Shown: in pieces, positions 45,901 through 58,327 of the stretch
Layout of the letters: every line of letters begins with the position of its first letter
How positions within the stretch are numbered: position 1 is the first letter of the stretch
Origin: Tigriopus japonicus
Taxonomy: Eukaryota; Arthropoda; Copepoda; Harpacticoida; Harpacticidae
DNA: 64,000 nucleotides
Assembly (NCBI GenBank): GCA_010645155.1
Contig: JAAGOF010000055.1
Location: 1,140,543-1,204,542 of the forward strand
Reading direction: 5' to 3'
Notes under the pieces: generated by a model
The model's database searches: none
What the model was told of the DNA's origin: nothing
What the model saw: only the letters and a program-made list of their open reading frames with translations
Translations under genes and position numbers: made by a program

Positions 45901-47721
45901 ATTGGAACTTGCTTGGACGGATGCGCTTTCCTTAATCAAAGATACATTTAGTTTCTAAAGTATTGCAGAACATTATTCAGTTTTCCTCTCTGTCCTATCC
46001 TCCTGAAACAAGAGGCCCTGGGGCTAGTAGATGGTGCACATTTTCTCATCATCTGTTTCCCCATTAGAATTGTACGATGTTAACGATTGTTTGCATTTGT
46101 AAAATGTGCAATGCTCTGATTCAATGCGCATTGGCCTTGGTTGTAATCTTGTTTTGACAGTGTACTGTCACATTAACATCATAATGCACGCGACCCTTGT
46201 GCCACGTTGGCTCATATTTGAAGAAGACAAGTAGACCAACTTCCGCTCACGGAAAGAGGGAGCTATTTACCGATGGAACCTGAACGGATCCCTTTTATTG
46301 GAATGCTTTCTCGTCTAATGCTGCCATCTAGTGATGGAAAAGACTAAACAACCTCAATTCGCTTGCTTACCTGTCCGCCATTGAACTGACGATAGAGTTG
46401 ATCAAACGCTCTCATCCGGCGTAAATAAGTGGATGTTATGGGGAGACTGAGATCGATATCTCCAGGGCTGAATTTATTTAGGCCAGTAGCCGGGTTTAGG
46501 AGACCAGCGGAGTTGGGCCCAAAGTAAGGGGTAGGATTCCCTCCTTGGGCGGTTAGGAGTGCCTGAGTAGGAACAAATGGCGTGGAGGCCAAAAGCGTGT
46601 TTCGCATATGAAGTGACCTCAGGGGATGGTTCTGGATTGCGGCCATGGCATGCGAGAGCGCGGCCGCCGTCAATGCCGAGGAGGTGGCTGGTGAGGATGA
46701 GGATGATTTGGGCGTGGAAGGAGGGCTTAGATGAGGTGTGGACATGAGTGGCACGCCTCCTTGGAGACCTGGGGAGGTGTGTTGTCTGAATTGTTCAATG
46801 ACCAGACTAGGAGGAGGCGAGAGAGGGCGATAATCATTGGGTGTTGGGGTTCCAATGGAGGTGATGGGACTGGAGTTCTCATCGTTTCGGTTATTGGTGT
46901 TGTTCACGGAGACGTTGTTGTTGGTCCTCCGGTGTTCCATGGAGTTTTTCCTCTGGCAATCAATGCAAAACAACAAGAATTTCGAAATGGCCTCTCTTGG
47001 GATGAATGCATATTGGTCAGCCACCTGAAACCAAAAGAAACGTTTAGGTTTACGTTGTGCCAAATGGCTTTGGTCTTGGGAAAGGAGAACGCATTTCGAG
47101 TGGAACAACTACTCTACTGTCCTAGGGAACTCCAAAAAGGGTGGGAGCGATTAGGACCAGTCGAAAGAAGGAATGATTGAAACAAAAAGATTGAACTTCC
47201 TCGAAAGAAGGGATCAAACATCAGCCTGCGAGCGAGGGAATGAACCCAGCACCAATCTAATGGAAAATCAGAGGTGATGAGGGACCAAAGTTTTTTTGCT
47301 TAGAAAAGTTTGGGCTCTAACAGTCCAATATGCTTCCTCCTGTAACTTGGTGTCATTCCCCCGGCAAATTTACCAGCCCAAGGATTGAGAAGGATTTTCT
47401 GTCCCAAAGGAGATGGAACTGGCACGTGTGATTGGACAATTTAAAATTCATTCGGAAAGCAAGCTCTCTCTCTTCACGTTGGTGAACTAGTTTCGTTCGA
47501 ATGTTGAATAGGATACTTACGGCTCGATACGTTCGCTTCTGTCCACAATGTTTGCCCGCTCGACCTCTCATGGAGGGCGGCGTCGTCCCTTCAGAGGCCG
47601 CTTGAGCAGCCTGAGCAGCTTGATTGGCAGCAGCCTCCACATGGACCGAGTAAATGATGTCGAAGAATTGCTCCACCATGGCCACCTTCTTGTACACGAA
47701 GTGAACAGAGCCGTCCACGGT
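43000..47721 (-). CDS. nol4: Nucleolar protein 4 family (NOL4/NOL4L), 5' end missing
   Basis: Seven exons join in frame to 728 aa with stop at 43000-43002: 47521-47721, 46371-47024, 44338-44622, 44064-44252, 43787-43996, 43237-43714, 43000-43169. Family blocks are [17 protein letters not shown] and [14 protein letters not shown] in the first exon, then [20 protein letters not shown], then [65 protein letters not shown], and the C-terminal [26 protein letters not shown]. These are the conserved regions of vertebrate NOL4/NOL4L, nuclear proteins of poorly known function. An Asp10 run (44125-44160) is encoded by a trinucleotide repeat. The first exon seen starts in phase 0 behind a good acceptor, so earlier exons lie further upstream, perhaps beyond the window or in the gap. 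Confidence 0.88.
44672..44746 (-). CDS. nol4: Possible alternative first exon of the NOL4-type gene
   Basis: ATG at 44744-44746 opens 25 codons ([21 protein letters not shown]...) ending at donor GTAAAAG. They join in phase 0 across a 49-bp intron to the exon at 44338-44622, giving a 468-aa short form without the N-terminal block. GA-rich repeats at about 44873-44950 lie just upstream. The very short intron and lack of conservation evidence keep this tentative. Confidence 0.45.
44870..45440. repeat. GA, CCAA and purine-rich microsatellite cluster
   Basis: (GA)n with AAGAAGA tracts is followed by CAACCGACCGACCAACCAACC at about 45190-45215. This creates long open frames on both strands that are not genes. 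The position upstream of the possible alternative NOL4 exon would suit a GAGA-type promoter, which is inference. Confidence 0.6.
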
Positions 47722-50700
47722 CTGGAAATGGAGGAAGTGAGGAGTTATTTTTGTTTTTACATAAAGCCGTACACAGTCATGGTTCAATATGGTGTTTCTA
47801 TCCATATGGTTTCTTTCATCGGGAGACCCTTCATGTGACTCGCGGTCCATTTGGGTTCACAATAATGGGTCAACGCCGAGACCGAACTCAATATTTGTTC
47901 AGGACAGCAATATAAAACTCTCTTTCCTTTGCATGTAGTCCCCGTGTGGTTGGTGACACTGGTGTCTTTCATCCACCGAGGTTCCCTATTTCAGGAGGAA
48001 AAGAAGAAAAACCCAAAGCCCTCCTCCGTCCAACCCAGTGGTCCCCTCAACGTCTTGTGAAGGTTTTATGTGGTGACGGCTACTCTCAATCCTGGTAGCA
48101 GATATTCGTTTTTTTGACCCCCCTATGAAGGTGGGCAATGGCTTACCTCCTCACAGTTCTCCAATGTTCAGTTAATGCCAAATGTAATCTCCAACTGTTT
48201 TCAAGATCCAATGGAACTTATATTTGATTTTCGTACTCACTTCTGCACTAACCAATAGAGGAACTTTCTTTATTTTGTCACTGATAAACATTTAGCCAAA
48301 CACGACCCGCTTCCATGACTTCATTTTCTCTTTTTTCACCCGAATTTTCCATGTGTAAGAAGCAAGACCTTTTCACAACATTTACTCCGAAAAGCATTTA
48401 CCTTTTGTGACTAACTGGAGCCACCGTGTGCCCAAAAAGGAGGAAAAGAGGGATGCTAGACCAAGAAAGGAGTTTGGCCCCGTGGACCTCGAAGCACCGC
48501 TAAAATTTGCTGACCATAAAAATGGATCATGTCGCGCTCTGCTGGTGAAAAGTGCCATGGATAAGCGCCCATATTGGTCAAGAAATGGGCTCAGGTGTCG
48601 TCGCTCCACCTCGGTTGAGCCGTCTAAAAGGGTAAAGTCCTTTCATTTGCGAAAACGATCTTGGGTGAGGCTTGAGAGGGGTGCCATCAATTACGAGAGT
48701 TAGGCGTTGGCAAAGTCCAATAAGGAGAGAGCAAGATACTTCCGAAAGACACAAATGCACAACTATGGCTGAGCATTAGGACAAAGTTTTGGGCACCAAA
48801 GTGTCCATCCATATAGTTGGACCAAATCGAAAATGGCCGTTCACACAATAATTTGCCGGGAATTGGCATGTTGTCGCAACATAAAGAGGGGTCATTGTTC
48901 AGGTGCCAAACGGTCTCCTCTCTTTCTTTCTCTTCTCAATTGCAAGTAACCCCGTGGAAAGGAAACGGGTCAACTAAATTGAAATGGACCCTCGCGCACA
49001 TTTCACTTTGGAATCGATCGAGCCCCAAGAGTTCGCACGTACGACCATCAAGTATTGAGCTCATTTCTTTTAGATGATTATTGGTCGTGTTAGGTAATCC
49101 AATTCATCCCAGATCCAGATGGAGTCGAACGAAGAGAGCAATTATCGGTCAATCCCACCACTCTCAGGACTGATCAAGAGTGGACCCGGAACGTTGTTTC
49201 CCCTTCAGGGAAAATAAACCTTCTCATTTCATTAGCTAAACTTGGAGCTGTTAGCCTCCAATGTGGCTTCGGGTGGAACAGAATCGGGTTTTTGAAGGGG
49301 ACTGGACCTTCTAGGCTTGGCAATCTGGGTAAGTGGACGAGTGTTGTTGCTCTATCTATCTATTTAGCTAGCTAGCAAACGAGTTGGCTAACTCTGGATT
49401 CGGTCAAGACAACATGAGGCCAAAAGCCTATTCGGAGCGGAAAAACAGCTCAAAAACAATGATTGCACCACCTGGTTCGTTCATTTGTCACGAAACAGAA
49501 ATGAATGAGGTCTGGACGCCTCAAGCGAGTAATCGAGGTTTTTGGTTATTGGACTGAATTCGCCATCAAGAATCAAAGATCTTTGCAACAAAAGAAGCTA
49601 TTTAGCTGTCTACGTATGCTCTGGTGCAGATGATTCCTGTTAAAATTTGGGTTCAAAACAAAGGGCATCGTCTTCTGTCTATCCTAGTAAATGGTGTGTC
49701 TATATGTGTGATTTGTAACAAACAAAACCCTTCACTCCGGTTTGTTTGGCTTTGGGAGTCAAGGATCCAACGGTAATCTGACGATTGATTTTGTTTCAAG
49801 TTTTGAAACTTGAGCATCCGTCAGATCGTTGAGTCAGTTTGAGGTTCATCGTCATTTGACGGTTCATGGAAGAAGTTGAAAAGAGGCAAAAAAAAAAAAA
49901 GGCAGACGAGAAAAGAGCACCCAACGTGTTTTGACCAGTTCCAAGCTCCCCTTCTTCTTGGTGGCTTTTCCTCTATTCCATTTGATCAAGCAGATGAAGG
50001 TGATGACGGGGAGAAAGTCAAGAGAGCATTGAAAATGGACCAAGACCATTCCTAGGTCATTTGGGCTCCTTGAGAAGACAGACACTGTTCAAAACCGAAA
50101 AGACTGCGTTTCTGTGAAAGGTTCCAAGTGGAAACTTTTTTTTTCGAGTTTCAGACGAATCGGTCACTCTCACTCGTCTACGCCAGTAATGACCCCCTAT
50201 AACTCGAATTTGGTATTATCCAGTGGTTCTTGTCGATGTGTTGTTTTCTATATTGTCCGTGCAAACGCTTAACGAGAAAACCATCCCCTCTAACTCTCTT
50301 ACTTGGTTGGACCTGCTCTGAACCAAAGTCTTTACCTGGTTGGTTAGGCAAGCCAAAATGGTCCAAAGGATCGTGAGAGAACCATTGAGAGGCTCTTACA
50401 TATACAGCTCAGTATGTGTATCCATACCGTTCTGGGTTGCTTTTGAGAGTGTGAGAGTGGGTGTGGGTTCTTGTTTTGAGATTCGATGGAGCAAAGCGAA
50501 TGAGCTGCCACCACTGAACAGCTTTGGTTGGCCATTGGTCGAGCCCCAATCTGGATTGAGCACGAAATGGAAACCTAATCTACTTGTTGAGATCTCGTTG
50601 CTTTTTCTGGTGTGTTTTGCCTTTGGCATGATCCACAAGTGGGCATACTCAGAACTAATCGAGCGGACCACCGGGTTTACGTCATTACATGGACAGGATC

Positions 50701-53700
50701 ACCATGGATGAACGATATATTTCGGGGTGTTCCAACCACAGCTTTTCGAGATGAATGAGTTGCATTTGGCTGGCAATGCATGTTCCGTACATACCGGATG
50801 TTAAATAATGAAATATCTCTCAGTGTTCCATTGGAACCTGTATTCCTCAGAAGCCATGAGTCGAATGAGACAAAGTCTAAGTAAGCAATGTGTACGACCG
50901 TATATGAGTAATAATGTTCCAGTATGCACCGGAGCCTCAAAGGAGCCCTGTGGGTGTCACATGGAACTGGACATTGAGTTATCCTGGCTGTTCCCCCTCT
51001 ACTACGTCGTCGTCGTCGTGTTCTTCTCGTTCTCGTTTGTGATGAGGCTGATGGCTAAACTGGTTTCTGTTTGTGTCCGAATGAGAGAAATTGGAGCGAG
51101 TTTCGAGTACGAGTGGAATAGAAGAAGACCAAGACGAAGAAGAGGAAGAAGAGGAGGAGGAGGGTCTTCTTTGATGAAGTGCCAGCCAGAGGCACACTCA
51201 CAAGTGCTCGGCTTCGGTCGTCGTTTCGACCACTTCTTGCTACGTTCGTTCGGTTCTTCTACGAACAGACATATGGATGGAACCAACTACTCCGAGGGGG
51301 AATTGGGACAACAACCTCCCAAGACGAAAACGAGAACGTCGAAGCCAGCAGCAACAAAAACAACAACAACAACTACTTCTTCTACTCTTACTCCCGCGAC
51401 TGCTTCTGAAGCTCGAGGCAAATCGAAGCTTGAAGCTGGAGGCTGGTCAATTTCCATCTCTTGGCCTGACAGATTCTTTATTGCTCATTACGTCTGGCCC
51501 TCCTCGATAGTCGAATACACTTGGGTCGTTGCCGGTCGGGTATTGATTCACCATTCCCGGCTTCTTCCTCCTTGCTTGGCTACTTAATGTAATCTTATGG
51601 CTTTTTCTATGTGAGGAGCTGGATCCATCCTTGGAACGAAACGAGATATGTTGGATAAGAAACGCTGAAACGAACTCATCCGATCGTCGTATATGCACAA
51701 ATGCTCCATGGTTTGAAAGCACCCACCAATGGCAGTCAGGACCTTCAATTTGGCTGGTTCCTGTCACTTTTGTGAGCATGGAACGTGATCTTTGCCCCAT
51801 TGTCTGGGTGATACCACTCGGGATCTTGGTGGTTGAGGGAAGGACCGTTTCCTCTTTATGTGGTCACAAACTCCGGGATCTTTGCCAAAGTTCCAATGTC
51901 CAGATAAGGCACGAACCCATCCCATCACATGGCAGCACACAACGATCGCCTTTTCCCCTCGGACAAACCTTGACCAGAGTTGATCATACTGGCTCTTTCG
52001 TGTTAATCACTCGATACTTCTGGCCGTTCTCAAGCTCGTTCACATCGTAATGACTGAGAAGTGTGTCTGAAATTGGTCGATTTTCCTCCGTGCTCGTTCG
52101 CTTTCTCTCTCTCTCTCTTTGCCAGATATGAAAGATGAAGCCGTGACCATTTGTGGGAAAAGTTTGGACCATGATGATACCATCAGCAGGTCAGTCAGTC
52201 CAACCAACCACCACTAACGCCACCATCAGGTTAGAAGAAGAAGAAAAAACGGGAGAGGCGAGCCATTTTGGAATTGACATGCTTTGGCACCTCTTCCAGC
52301 TTTGGAAATGTGGAAAACTCAACCAATTCCCTTTCTTTCACAACACGGGCGTATTTTTTGGTTTGTTATTGTCAGCACCTTCGAGCATGTTCCCTCTTGG
52401 ATGGATGGATTTAACTTGAAATGTTCCGAAACTTGCCTCAAACCTCGAAAGCACTCTGCTTTCTCCATTAAATGCGGGACTCGCCAGGAGAGGAAACTTC
52501 AAATGGACTGGGACTCTCTGAACCCACTCACAAAAACCATCCACCCTGAATCTGGCAGGATTCTCTTCAGGGCGGGTAATGGTCTATTTGATTTCCGGTT
52601 GTGGGATTTGTTTGATATTTCGTTGTCTCATCCTGCCAAAGCTCCCTCGTTTCCAAACCTGCTCTTGTCTCCTTTATCCAACAAGTTTAAGACCCACAGC
52701 AACCTTGTTTTTGGTTGAGAGAGAAAAGTCTCCCAGGAGATGAAACTTGTGGGCTTTTTAGATTCACACTCCTGAGAACAATATTCCAGAGGACAGAAAT
52801 TATGAGTCCTGCAATGGTCTGACTTTTGCATGGTCCTAAATCCCACGTGTTTCAAATGGAGCTTGTCAAGATACGTGGGATTCGTTCATTTGCATGCCGG
52901 CTTCAAACAAACCGGGCTTTCTTCGTTTGGAAAGATTTATGTTGTGGGTATTTCGCCGACTCTGTTTCTCCACAAATGGGAAAGTTGGACTTGCTTTTCG
53001 GCGGAAACAGGCTTTGATTATAAATGCACATATTTAAGGAACAGGACCATCCGACTAAACTGCTCAGTACATGGAGGAGGGTATTACAAATCCAACTAGT
53101 TGGATGGAAACAATCAAGTCTTAGGGGCTTTACTTTGTCTTTTGAAGTAATCGTCCCATAATTCATTGTTTTTAGGGCAAAGAGATGTGCCAGCTTTGGG
53201 TTTGGCGGTTCGAGAACCCAAAACCAACTTCTTGGCTGGCTAGATATATCTCACCTATGCCTTATGACAAGAGTCGTTCAGTTACGTCCCAAACTAACCG
53301 GTCATAAACGCAAGGGTCTTCGAATCAAATCTCCCTAAAGAAGACTCAAAATCAGAGTAGAACAAAGAACCGCTTTTGAGACCATTTTTCCCCGTCAGAG
53401 CAAGCAACAAGTTCGTTGGGTCCCTTTTATATTTTTCTTCCTTTCTTTCTTTCTCTCTTTCTTTGGTTCTTTCTCTCACTGGTCTTGCGTGTGTGGCTAT
53501 ACTCCCAGTGGTACCCTCGTCCATCATTATACATTCATTACTGGGTCCATTTTTGTTCCCATCCTCAGCCGTCTTATCCAAGAGGGGAAAGAAATTCTCT
53601 CATCACTTTCTCTGGAAAGTGTACTGGCCGCAACAAGCTCGACGCCGAGAAAGATTGACCTGACCTGGGACCAAGGCATTCGACACATGGGGAGTCCCAT

Positions 53701-55341
53701 CGTCGAGTAGTTAAAGTGCATACTTTCACGAGGGACGAGGGAGTCTTGACAACTCCCTGAGAACGTAAGACAGAATTGACCGCCACGTCAGAGAAGCTGC
53801 TGACTTGTCCAGAAAAGGATCCCAGCCAAGCCTGAATGAGAAGGTAGCATATCTACTATCGTCTTTGGACTTCTCAGGAGGTCCTGGAACTAGAGTGGTG
53901 GAAGTGGAGACTGTTCCCCATCTGCCAAGACTGATTAATGCCATTCTCCGGAGAGGATAGACTGGAAACACAGCCAATAAGACCTAGAACGTGAAGGTCA
54001 ACCAACCTTACTGTAGTTGCGCACTTGATGACTTCAATGTAGTAAGCTCGGCTGCACTAGAGACATCTCTTTGAGTAATTGGTTGCGAGATGACTGTACC
54101 CAGGCATCCGGTTAAAGATCCGTTGGTTGATTTTTTTTGTGAAAGAAAACAGAATAGGACGGGAAAATTTGCAACCCTAATATGTAATGTCTTCCAATGG
54201 ATGACTTGGGACCCTTATCTAATCCGTGGAACACAACGGATCATGTCACAAACGAGACGAGAAAAAATCTTGTCGAGAAAGGAAACAAGAACCCACTTGG
54301 CAGGGGCAAAAGCGGAAGAAATGATGAGGACAAGAATGAGGGGGAATGAGAGTATGGTAAGGTGGTCGTTGGGTTTCTTGGTGAGCCAAGTGTGGAACAG
54401 CTCTCACAAGATGTTGACTGAGGGAGCCGAGTGGCCGAGGGACGAGTTTGTTGGGTGCTTCATCCCAAGCAAGCTGGACCCTTCCCAATGTTCCAATAAG
54501 AGTCATTCCATGTCGTGTTCGTCTGTCCCTTGACTTTATCCGTCGTTTGGTCCTGTCCCAAGATTGAACCTTTAGGGTCCATATGTTCCTATATACGTGT
54601 GTCTTGGAAAAGGAACACCGAGAAAGGTGGAACAAATTGGAGGTGTCCAAGCAAGAATGTGCGAATGTTCGCCCCATATGTGAAGGGGAAAAAGTCCCAT
54701 TTGCCATGGTCCCTCTCGAAGAGTGGTCATATTTAATCCATCCAACTAAATCGCTAATCCGATTTCTCCTTCACTTCAAGTTTGGCCCTTGACACAATAA
54801 CGGACGGAATGGCCACGTGGACGTTTGTGCACCCCGAAAAGGTCCAAAAGAGTCTTTTCTCTCCAGGCTTTTTTGTGCTCAAAGGCCGCTCGTTGATGGG
54901 ATGGACGAGGAAGTAGATGAGGAGACTGGACACTTTCTTTGTTGGACTTTTGCCCATCGCCTCAGGAGAGCTGTATTATTCGTTCGGAGTCTATTTCCGC
55001 AGACCTTCCTAAAAAGAAGTATGATGAACAACAACCATCACAGTGGTAAAGATTTCCCGTTTCCTAGCCTTCAAGGCTTTCAAAAGCAGTCCTGGAAATG
55101 TCGGGACTTTCTGAGTTGCCTTGGCATCTAGTCACAATCAATTATTTTGCTTTCTCGCCGTGGCTCGATCGCCTTGGAACGAATCTGGTTGGGGTGTGCC
55201 CATCTGTGCTACTTGCCATTGGATCCGATTTCTTTGAACTCACCTTTGGGCAATGTTACCAAAGAAGGGAAAAAAGAAGAGACCCAACACAAACAGACCG
55301 TGCAGCACAAAGAAGAACCACCGACGGACGACCATCTCCAT

Positions 55342-55344
<3 letters not shown>

Positions 55345-55372
<28 letters not shown>

Positions 55373-55378
55373 GGGATA
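55345..55378 (+). repeat. (GGAT)n microsatellite
   Basis: About six tandem GGAT units. The same motif recurs at 60188-60236 beside the assembly gap and at 62287-62303. Confidence 0.85.
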
Positions 55379-57946
55379 AATGGAAGGACGGCAGGTCAAC
55401 ATTCCAATAACTATCGCAGATTCTGAGGAGATGAAAAGAACCCAGCAACTGGACATCTATCTCTTCTACAGCCCTGGACTCCCTTCGAACGACAGTTTGA
55501 GATCTTGGGACGCTCGAGATGGAACAAGCCACACTCGACCTAAAAGGTCAGATTTCCCGGTTGATTGCAATAAACTGGACATTTCCAGATCGGAAGTTAC
55601 TGGCTTACCTACCAAGATGTTTCATCTCGCACTTCAGTGTTACAAGACAAATATTAGGACGTTTTCATCTTTAATAGGGTTTAATGCGAATCGTAAGTTA
55701 ACGTCTCAATAGAAAACTGAACTTGTATTTCCCATGTTCCGGTCTCAATTTACAGTTTTAAGACTCAGTTTGTACAAACAAATGTATTTTATGGGCCAGG
55801 CGTGACCGTTGTCCAATAGTACGTAGAGATGTGGGTTGGATAGACTCCTTTGGGACTTTCCCCCTCTCGGAAACAGATTATTTAGTCCATGGGTTAGCTT
55901 AACGTGGTTTTAGCTTTACGAGTCCGCCCCTTTGACCAATGTTGGCCCAGAGAGAATCTCCAACCAGACAAACAAAACCTAAATGGTCCCATTTTGCCTC
56001 TCATTCATTCTCATTCCAAGTTCGGAATCTGGACAATTCGTGCCAAATCCAGCAAACTTCAATGAAAACTGTCCAATTAGGAATGTTCTTTTAAGAACGT
56101 TCTAAATAGTCTGGTCGTGCCAGATCGGTATCCCACTCTCCCTCGTCCAATTTTCAGCTTGGGCCACGTTTTTGGGACGGTTCCACCACAATATGGACAA
56201 GTCATTCCCTGGTCCATCTGCATGTTCGTCTATACTTGGACTACAATAGTTTTCATGAGTACACCATTCCTTGAAACCAACACAATGATCTGTCCGTGTC
56301 TGAAACTTACAGTTCTGAGAGATGAGCACATTGTTGCCTTCCCTTGTTGTAAGTGGAAGAAAATCGAGGAGCATGGAATGCACGGCCAGGATCTCACGTC
56401 CTGGGACGAGATAGCATGAGACCCAAGGGTATTGGGAAAACGAGAAAATGGGGGAAGTTGGTCGGTTGGGCCACCATTGGCACTCGCCGTCGAAACAACT
56501 CGGTCGGTCAAGATATTATATACTACGTATAACCTTGGGAAGCGGACGTGTTTAGGAAGGTACAAGTGCACGGATAATGCCAAGAGCTCCCATGAATTTC
56601 CCAGGCAGAACAAAGATCTGGGAAGGGGAAATTGCATTTTATCTGTAACTTCCTTTGGCCTGGAGTAAATCACTGCTAGTCAGCCAGGTCCAGGCAGACT
56701 CCCCGTAATGTATTCTAGCTCTCATATTCTCCTCATCTATTCCGACCCCTTGTGTTCCATAACGCTTACTTCTTCCTCATCGGTCTCCTTTGGCCACTAC
56801 TAGTACATACTTCTAGGGAACCGTGTGTGGCTCGTTCTTTCCTTGTACTAAACACTCATAATACCCAACCACCAGGTCTTCTCAGTGGCCACTAGTCCGT
56901 CGGTCCAACCAAGTCTCGAGCTCCCTGGTGCAACCAACCATTGACGAACCATGGATGGAGTGAGTGGCTTGTAGGTACCAGGATGTGCCAGGACGACTCT
57001 TCACTCATCTGGTTCTCAATCTGAACTGGTCGACCGGAATCGGGAGAAGATTACATCGATTTTCCCTCGGTCTCTTTTTTCATCACCGCTGTCGTCTTAG
57101 GGGGTTCTTTTATGCCAGAGTGAGTGGTGCCCAGCTGAGATCCCCCAGATCCTGTTCAAGCAGGAATGTACCGCCGTCGTCAGCTCCAGAGTCCTGGACG
57201 ACATGGATCTGAATGGAGCCAATTCTTGGTACAGGGCTTGGACATTTTTTCTGGTTCAAATACGGGCTCTACCTACTCAACTTCTTGAATGAGGCTCTGG
57301 GATAAAATACAAGACTGTGAACTTTGCCCATTATGAAATATAGCTTACTTGCATTTCCGATTTGAATTGGGTGGACCAAAAAGAGAAAGAGAGAAAGATC
57401 CTGAGGAAGGGAGAAGAGACATGAAAGCAAATCCCCGGCAGGACAAAAAGAATCCCCCTCTTGGCTCGGTGGCCTCAGGAAGACTCTAGACTTTGGTAGA
57501 GCAAGGAATTAGTAATGCGGATTATATCGATCAGATCAGAAATACTATGCCGCTGCACCTATGAACTGTTGACAGGGATCTCCCGTTTCATTAGTTGGGG
57601 CAAACCAGTCGGGCATGAAATTTGCCCAGCGTTCGTCTCCCCTTCCAGAATTTCAATAACAATTACGATAGTACAGTACAGAAGTACTTGTCTCTATTTC
57701 ATTTAATTTTCTAATGGTCGTCCAGTGGGCTAAAATACCTTCATTTCACCAATGAGTTCTTCCGTACTCTGATTCAGTCACTAAAGCTTTGTGCAAAAAT
57801 ATTCAACGCGTCATGTAATCTCTAAGGAGTGAAAAGTAAGCTTGAGAGAGTCATGTTGTAAGGGCGAATTTGGCGAAAACGAAGCGTACTTACTATTTAT
57901 TGGGCCTGAATACGGCAAGCGAATTGATTACCAATGGTGATCTCCC

Positions 57947-58327
57947 TTATCGCTTGCTTTCAGAGAGCTTTAAGGGTGCCCGAGTGCTCAATTTAAGATG
58001 TTGCATAACAATCTGAAGTGTTCCACATGGAATACCTTGACCCACAATCTCCTTGACTAGCTCTGCCTCCTCTTGCTTGCCTCTTATTCCATTCCATGGA
58101 TTGAGAATCCTGCTCGAGGTCAATGGAGCGAAAAGTGTCAATTGGGACAAGCTCGAAGGATCGAAGTCTTGAATGGTCCCCGAAGAGCGTCCGTGACCCG
58201 AAAACAATGCATCAAACTCGTCACAGTTGAGTGCAATGCTGTCAATGACGTCCTCATGAATCGACCGCAACCGTTCGTTCGTTCGTTTGGCAATGAACCG
58301 GCAAATGTTTAGGTATGCATCGTTCAT
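57947..58327 (-). CDS. Hypothetical 126-aa frame
   Basis: ATG at 58325-58327 opens 126 codons free of simple repeats and ends in TAA. The product has protein-like composition: an acidic IHEDVIDSIALNCDEFDALF segment, a helical KQEEAELVKEIVGQG segment and a basic C-terminus. A stop lies in frame just upstream of the ATG, so the frame could be a single-exon gene or an exon with acceptor GGGTTCAG. No family is recognised. Confidence 0.35.
   Translation of the reverse strand: MNDAYLNICRFIAKRTNERLRSIHEDVIDSIALNCDEFDALFSGHGRSSGTIQDFDPSSLSQLTLFAPLTSSRILNPWNGIRGKQEEAELVKEIVGQGIPCGTLQIVMQHLKLSTRAPLKLSESKR

Noticed and set aside
50808..51587. 259-codon plus-strand frame with VVVVVFFSFSF and RRRPRRRRGRRGGGG stretches
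   Set aside because: It runs through CGTCGT, AAGAAG and AACAAC simple repeats, has no domain, and equally long frames occur on the other strand.
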